Below, piece by piece: positions 34,101-35,040 of a DNA stretch of 35,040 nt. The DNA is from a virus. Location: positions 1 through 35,040 of IMG/VR virus record IMGVR_UViG_3300006737_000087. One strand, given 5' to 3'. The notes under the pieces were generated by a model, which ran no database searches, was not told where the DNA came from, and saw only the letters and a program-made list of their open reading frames with translations. Every line of letters starts with the position of its first letter. The first letter of the stretch is position 1. Both the position numbers and the translations under genes were made by a program.

Positions 34101-35040
34101 GTCTAGCAGTATACAGTACCCATTCTCCGCTCGGCAAGAATGCTCTACGATACCTTGCGCTACCGTCAACACCGGCAACGGTGACAGGGGCAGCATCAGG
34201 TATAGGGAATATGCTTGCATCTTCTACGGAAATTGTAGCACCAGTGAAAGGCTTAGTAATCTTAGTACCCGACCTGTGGCTATTGCTAGATATGCTGTAA
34301 GAAAATGCCCCAAATACTTCAGGGTCTTGAGGGGCTATCTCTTCGTGTCTTCTACCGACAGGGTTTGGTGCCCAGTTGCTTGCAGTGTGAGTAGCATCAA
34401 CATGTATCTTCATGCTGTTGTCAGGTCCAACAAATATACCTCTATCTTCATTACTAAAGAACTGGTTATCAAACAAAGGAATCTCTACCATAGCACGAGT
34501 GCTTGCGTACTGTGTACCCAATTGATAATCGTGCTGTACAGTATCAAGTGTTTGGAATAATCTGTCGTTGATTGTAGTACCATCGTTGCACATCGATTCT
34601 TCAAGGAACTTGTCATCGACATGTATGTTACCACCAACTATGTTTGCGGCTCCAACTTCACTAACCCATTCAGAAAAAGTATCTGCTTCGCTTCCATCTG
34701 CTAGTAAAAACTTACCAGTACCTCGATGAGAACCTGATGCAAAGTTGAATACAGTACCCGTCTTTGAACTGTATTCTGCTGAAGCAAAACTAATCCCTTC
34801 ATTTACATCTGTTCTCGCCAGTTCAATATATATTCTGCCAACTTTAGGGAAGCAATATGTGCCCCAAGAACCTAAGTCAGTTGCGTTGTTTTTAAGAGGA
34901 ACGACTGTAATTGTCCTTGCACTTACATCATACTCAGTTCCGTTCGTAACACAGTCACGCCTAGTACTCCAAGCCATTCTAGCAGTAGGACTTGGATCCC
35001 ATGTTTCCTTAGTATTGATTGCACCTTGGCCGGGACCACC
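22132..35040 (-). CDS. Giant structural protein (over 4300 aa visible, 5' end outside window)
   Basis: An uninterrupted frame of 4302 codons ending at a TGA at 22132-22134. The first in-frame ATG in the window (34977) has no ribosome site, and 21 further open codons run upstream to the window edge, so the gene starts beyond 35040. The sequence is rich in Gly, Ser, Thr, Asn, Tyr, Trp and His, poor in Cys and Lys, without coiled coils or membrane segments, so it is not a classical tape-measure. One stretch (about 28320-28540) has Gly/Ser-rich 'GSGTGLTIQITSV...GSGYNSGEVVVI' repeats like those in viral fibres. LDNH, GPD and GGxxGxxG motifs recur irregularly. Probable role: very large tail, baseplate or adhesin component. 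It takes up almost 13 kb, over a third of the window. Confidence 0.85.
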   Translation of the reverse strand, partial: GGPGQGAINTKETWDPSPTARMAWSTRRDCVTNGTEYDVSARTITVVPLKNNATDLGSWGTYCFPKVGRIYIELARTDVNEGISFASAEYSSKTGTVFNFASGSHRGTGKFLLADGSEADTFSEWVSEVGAANIVGGNIHVDDKFLEESMCNDGTTINDRLFQTLDTVQHDYQLGTQYASTRAMVEIPLFDNQFFSNEDRGIFVGPDNSMKIHVDATHTASNWAPNPVGRRHEEIAPQDPEVFGAFSYSISSNSHRSGTKITKPFTGATISVEDASIFPIPDAAPVTVAGVDGSARYRRAFLPSGEWVLYTARHEGNNTITAAAAATAGGNWAMSKNFVKEFAVGVQLTPGPGYQDMNYTSIADNPLLKSAGYEGRRSFYYDRSNVMTQGGNVDYGMKQYVSAVEFRAGPRVNPHLDRIQSGRAKGIVESLNTGLNILYLKDGSAFPENREGVNGYAGYRYRLAWRNASGTLTYAHYEARAGTIFALSQRDSGFTPSAGDEVTLVDMHASPSTIYPEVKEGVFLNKNWANPYAPGGLRDGDTVWMNMHYTNPHSIEGLFAKSRGTLNEGQVWTGFNGGEGAMNANPRSSTPLENFLIGNTCTETAKNFVQHVNKTIELNYEALGLSATLAPTVAYLDPYQSSDEHSRVLLYDVAHDREFIAFQDLWMQVQSSADAIKIGAAPTTTAGAILHSDANSGSSLDVASGFPSQSKYLAVSAQSQFMEAAYSHKSTWNASTGTILSPHSPDVGSSYTTNNGMPRTNDAVINSADSLLLHQQIDKDSREASTFFDTPDGTRAIPAFLALKGIRNDTLDLISHEETRLRHLDHWTKMDFVRRLTVDFGEVALRDGVTNIESAAREVVRLINQAGAKNGRTYTKESDDPHLGASTGSTHDPAPFWDVEKSFSSHDRGTHMGYVRAHLGRVVQDSDGNSGYSIVIHSTVPGAEGRNFCTWLDSSRAQTPYRPQYLIGHGGRFRNYWCQPDEMTGENMHPAPMPINRFGRPFAPITTLKEFLPPEETLDSFENNLSLGPETVASSTQKTDAFRESASGRNSNTVIDESFETKSPSSTLVDGLRTGTSAKARINFGGMTQAGIPGWAPNAGKWGIGRDGDSKFEAIYGNASNAATATLGGTAYSDSNKTGYIPEADMKPSNIGDGNLYGIKLVDHRGDSHTVRMVYKQYGKSFANDLTMAPPTIDEEVIIHFDDRDVAQGGFTIGKHMVGTGEVCGEKSGGTAEPYKGNLWNNYPSPAVGIHVTGNKATDTGVTMDVTFTAPYSTGDTLTHPDVLGYLGFPESGVLQLTDDAGTSGDQGITIHYTSRSHYDHDGDTGASNKHYFYGCTGGRALTTNEGMLISPRINFTSVLTDEVIAAAVEFAMTMPDPSDDSISATSFDCTGMFAPDGKTLGEWGVSPTAIRVKASSKNKVPLSKLFEVSRSKDWGLVEGASSDAVVSSKHTGGLSDAERDAGVRLDVGYIPETLLHITTRYKGTNANTATPILVDNQNNPVDISIWQRNLRGDNYTGVAGDHIIPKVDSPMILKTTDDGTLITTASNTYLYSICVPGSDHAQAWGERFTIWWGSEEYAEVASTPGTAVETKLTYGAATGVSTNFASFCHDSDDEVLMRNGDVKNGMKTDGIRRAGSKMSSPFLYFRGGRDSPDHWVPLYFGGGFSGVVMDVNDGTQNDYGDFYTHPYAGGPTGSAGLQNIGEVAGAYALLDTNAMLAMFPGTPYLDNHRGKNNPPMFNQDGILPFDMAKGANNHATGTTYTDGTNTVSTNIPSPIILRFGHPHARYSAAGNTADQTIYMVFGPGQAFPHNSATFEPQGSNIVTTGNGYSAVPIYTTSTSPSFLPNQLTNGDDFVSGFNRTLAASAHLPRTSFFQKNRLSAFNYDMNWEPTKGFPSVAAHTSSGDSFAQGYNKAFYYEGSDFTIGSLTLPPTAHPFNHVFTNLAGGALESATYPASKKAFAIWHMDGGYHPGGHFLDNHVNINPKHPVENGRLATGSANKHNVSAFRPCGLLAKAYLAKYDTDGDPEDQVSDENVVLIDATRVQNAEELGAVISASINTFPGKDPLKAIGGTFLPSMQNAHKQDRYGWVELAVASYTAQNGLDPASATAASLVATSTSTTLPPYGWLRVSDGTTSGYAPYVGYSVSAPNTTFTLGKGPAATTPKSVTVQGGTSGTSGYSAASGLATTGGSGTGLTIQITSVNGSGQVTGATITASGSGYNSGEVVVIQQGGSSNDARLELVLDASSNVIDPTNNRHVAVTNSFKVYVWTKAGTHRHNNDSGVTDRDHMTQVHYNGLIDAVDRTKPIGAVGWAGEAYSYMNSYTGTQVGSGVYPAGLGAWHPFLGFNPYGAAETCLAASAPVGTGDTATATFSDYCVNGLSSRHLIAITNESELPLIAKADRDGILCSGDWLMAKENGNILHAGTTQWDTDKVHNKSRYVAYANAGPRVEAQVHSDFVRPFDASDYPATNAVPADNKWHATIASGKMVQLNSCLHPTGDLYWDESIVKGSNFHEDFATYGVECIGNSGLLDYLNPGAATTAMPHPGLFGYYDKRSAARNFSAEHVVWKRMDGGSLTMPAANARGLGAIPWVQRKVGEERYELVGEKILGNVRFSFESTNSAMFPVIQAQELAHPQLAEQHPKKIRNALMIPNEELQFQSMMVVDDTGQEHRLEGGSPLGTVIMDFRHVSDREIEGLAPALAGTGISPNMKIRLPNPDEIPGNIIIRPGFDRIQAYQNETFGSGGLQHPAQGEEGGFVRNLFDNQSPGPRLWPTWENNGWEHLSQDRTDVSTTKHRHRLGFPASTSEGWEDYTGHKPLTTAYEPHDRSLYFHVTKMSTSMTYRYGESQERTYLSVDGTNLITQSPEDISSSVYTDPSELSGGRYFLRLYNQETGKGVIVSYTGIDNSSSAKKFTGVVYGPDFETFIQENSFHQVNITPSYYMPAGSTRIYASRRLRDHSEYSGASPDMKITDWFEIYDKLPASSGSFTNPSIPYIHLAGTSSPKMTPMPIPRMGHHYVNPTMALMPGHYAHPAYQRLYELNQSCRTSNNAPAINSLIGTNEGTRTSTTATSTTHEPGRDPYIYFSGPTAAFAPSDIHGGGFTLLTETKIKYEGYGVAASVGDAGSKNAAGGHELVLEAAGTYTLNNHFPDPMEVGAYQIVIQPNVFAQQIKGFHLNHGTENKAPSESGDKVVELTGQQVNTVIAIEQDISTNGAHTLILAEAIMADVRGCEIIINEVILDIEPDSGSHFANMPALGLYNPLGVQESSSPSLSRRSLPYKPGMFSSATPGYTVTIPWWGILHKDGAGDSAAQKFRHLEWHKPDNYYEFCRMSYGCVGAQLTIAGYPTSFMDIYEAHRRNRSLNPTCVVLATDSSGSTITVDNNDLFPVAPYYGEKLEYTKSGKRYTATYGNRTGTLAHATLGVSTIFSSVSGSAEFWANIAADTVLKLTRPYDTYASDSVFLDTKSSIMTRLLPQRRKVGEESIYTSIANGTADTNSLHLPDAYLCMWHPNLGRPFTWYSDTATGGTRNFYDKTGVADTPVDKKPYNHIPEHFETIHYHDFNYVASKGPFGLAMKWLSPPGSAGLSADGTIYTAAQIDSDGNLSHQGGTDSSEKYNFAGFWPGGSHGGGAISRLEAYGDALIGWGGETHGMDCGGFDDNTGVRTRTYAQLTSASAYARNNCFGFRFGLRQAYNRPRWANYVRGWLEVANANALLGYYNGPLVQQDDKAGGWDYVGTDTGTISDSSISDTYIGILERLTQVSALLNQDQIGRQVRYSDGRRMSEPFGCAVRTIRNASTVRREYPGDNAGKGISELADAHRYYMVDWWGNTRGEDVRRFPVRGFGIRPSWDPEDAYADTNVAHRPAAGALFGGDGNDRYSGNANTANNDASNMGVADWFNPASALRVGDRGDGRGVRWPTVFNESMLMDVSETHDATGLVLSHSTAEPAFGQGLVRPSNLTLQSGEIERGISARLDLADEDGLLKPSASVGEGVETVTADTRLVDPVARDDMRMGLDVDTIAELNDGVSREYVIMSTEAASLHTDREVGQRTNLRGAMTGASRTLGNFDLTALNFSTNPVAGITRFSNAHAYWPLGGTYIMEWSRYSGVLDVKGWGQTGVSSTSNPYQDANHDPIIQNTNFTDSTIEFLYRPVQVLDSKHVQFFRPAPVMKTSADQVGSNFYRATSGGKYGLFTSDAPGALTGTPSSPPYAPVYSITPTSSTTVPTSQGPKIEGVDVTGYDKTDIRSPVARVVMSENTLEHFRADASRKSPDDEEGDFTVQPRHSQTLHPKGSDGDATYNTGDHSGE
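28320..28540 (-). other. Gly/Ser-rich beta repeat segment inside the giant gene
   Basis: Encodes TTGGSGTGLTIQITSV, then ATITASGSGYNSGEVVVI and a preceding GGTSGTSGYSAASG stretch. The pattern 'G-S-G-x-G-x-x-I-x-V' followed by 'G-S-G-Y-x-x-G-x-x-V' is the short beta repeat frequent in phage tail fibres and virion adhesins. Composition (Gly/Ser/Thr) differs from the flanking Asn/His/Pro-rich sequence, so it may be an inserted module. Confidence 0.5.
29867..29887 (-). repeat. 21-base exact match, copy in giant gene
   Basis: Reverse-strand copy of 1613-1633, within the giant structural gene, where it encodes the middle of LAMFPGTPYLDNHRG. About 28 kb from its partner and inverted relative to it. 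Confidence 0.85.

Noticed and set aside
22204-34560. Many + strand open frames of 60-194 codons opposite the giant gene
   Set aside because: They lack ribosome sites, have odd composition (Cys/Ser/Leu-rich) and are explained as antisense shadows of the long reverse frame.
34975-34977. ATG at 34977 as the true start of the giant gene
   Set aside because: No Shine-Dalgarno precedes it and the frame stays open for 21 more codons to the window edge.
22132-35040. Giant gene as a tape-measure protein
   Set aside because: No long alpha-helical heptad regions, no hydrophobic membrane segment, and Gly/Asn/Trp/His-rich beta-like composition; another virion role is more likely.
1-35040. tRNA genes, integrase or insertion-sequence genes
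   Set aside because: No cloverleaf sequence, tyrosine or serine recombinase motifs, or transposase motifs were found on either strand by reading.

Overview
This window is most likely part of a double-stranded DNA tailed virus of a marine archaeon. The closest match I know is the magroviruses of Marine Group II Euryarchaeota (Poseidoniales). This rests on gene content, not on a database search. One strand carries an archaeal/eukaryotic-type replication set: clamp loader small subunit, PCNA-like clamp, family B polymerase, archaeo-eukaryotic primase, XPF/ERCC4-type nuclease, Cas4-like nuclease, RecA/RadA-like ATPase and a group II chaperonin. These are interleaved with many tiny zinc-ribbon proteins and have almost no intergenic DNA. 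The other strand carries very long beta-rich, tail-like structural genes. No rRNA, tRNA, CRISPR array, integrase or insertion sequence was seen.

Layout. Positions 1-18642 (+ strand) hold about 29 genes read in one direction, nearly all overlapping by 1-8 bases or separated by 1-4 bases. The only gap is 8309-8419, between the RecA-like ATPase and the clamp. Positions 1-5071 hold small, mostly unrecognised proteins, a divergent ligase-like protein (2609-4084) and a conserved viral protein (4404-4928). Positions 5068-18642 hold the replication and repair block: RFC small subunit, putative ssDNA-binding protein, RecA-like ATPase, PCNA, PolB, Cas4-like nuclease, a primase fused to a PriL-type iron-sulfur domain, a winged-helix protein, ERCC4-HhH nuclease, a candidate helicase, and finally the thermosome-like chaperonin. 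Positions 18643-35040 (- strand) hold a zinc-ribbon protein, a fibre-like protein, a small tail-associated protein, a hub-like protein, and one giant reading frame. The giant frame is open to the window edge, with more than 4300 residues visible. Capsid, portal, terminase and protease genes must lie outside.

How the genes work together. The + strand supplies a largely self-sufficient archaeal-type replisome: primase, polymerase, clamp, clamp loader, probable ssDNA-binding protein, probable helicase and possible ligase. It also supplies repair and recombination functions and a folding machine. The - strand supplies the tail or adsorption apparatus. The two units converge with no base between their stop codons, and a strong 40-base hairpin lies just past the junction. 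Translation on the + strand seems to rely on coupling: many genes end in Glu-Glu-stop codons that themselves form the Shine-Dalgarno sequence of the next gene.

Most notable points: substitutions in PolB motifs B and C; the primase/PriL fusion; the giant protein; a 21-base exact inverted match between an early gene and the giant gene; the set of zinc micro-proteins; and the hairpin at the convergent junction.
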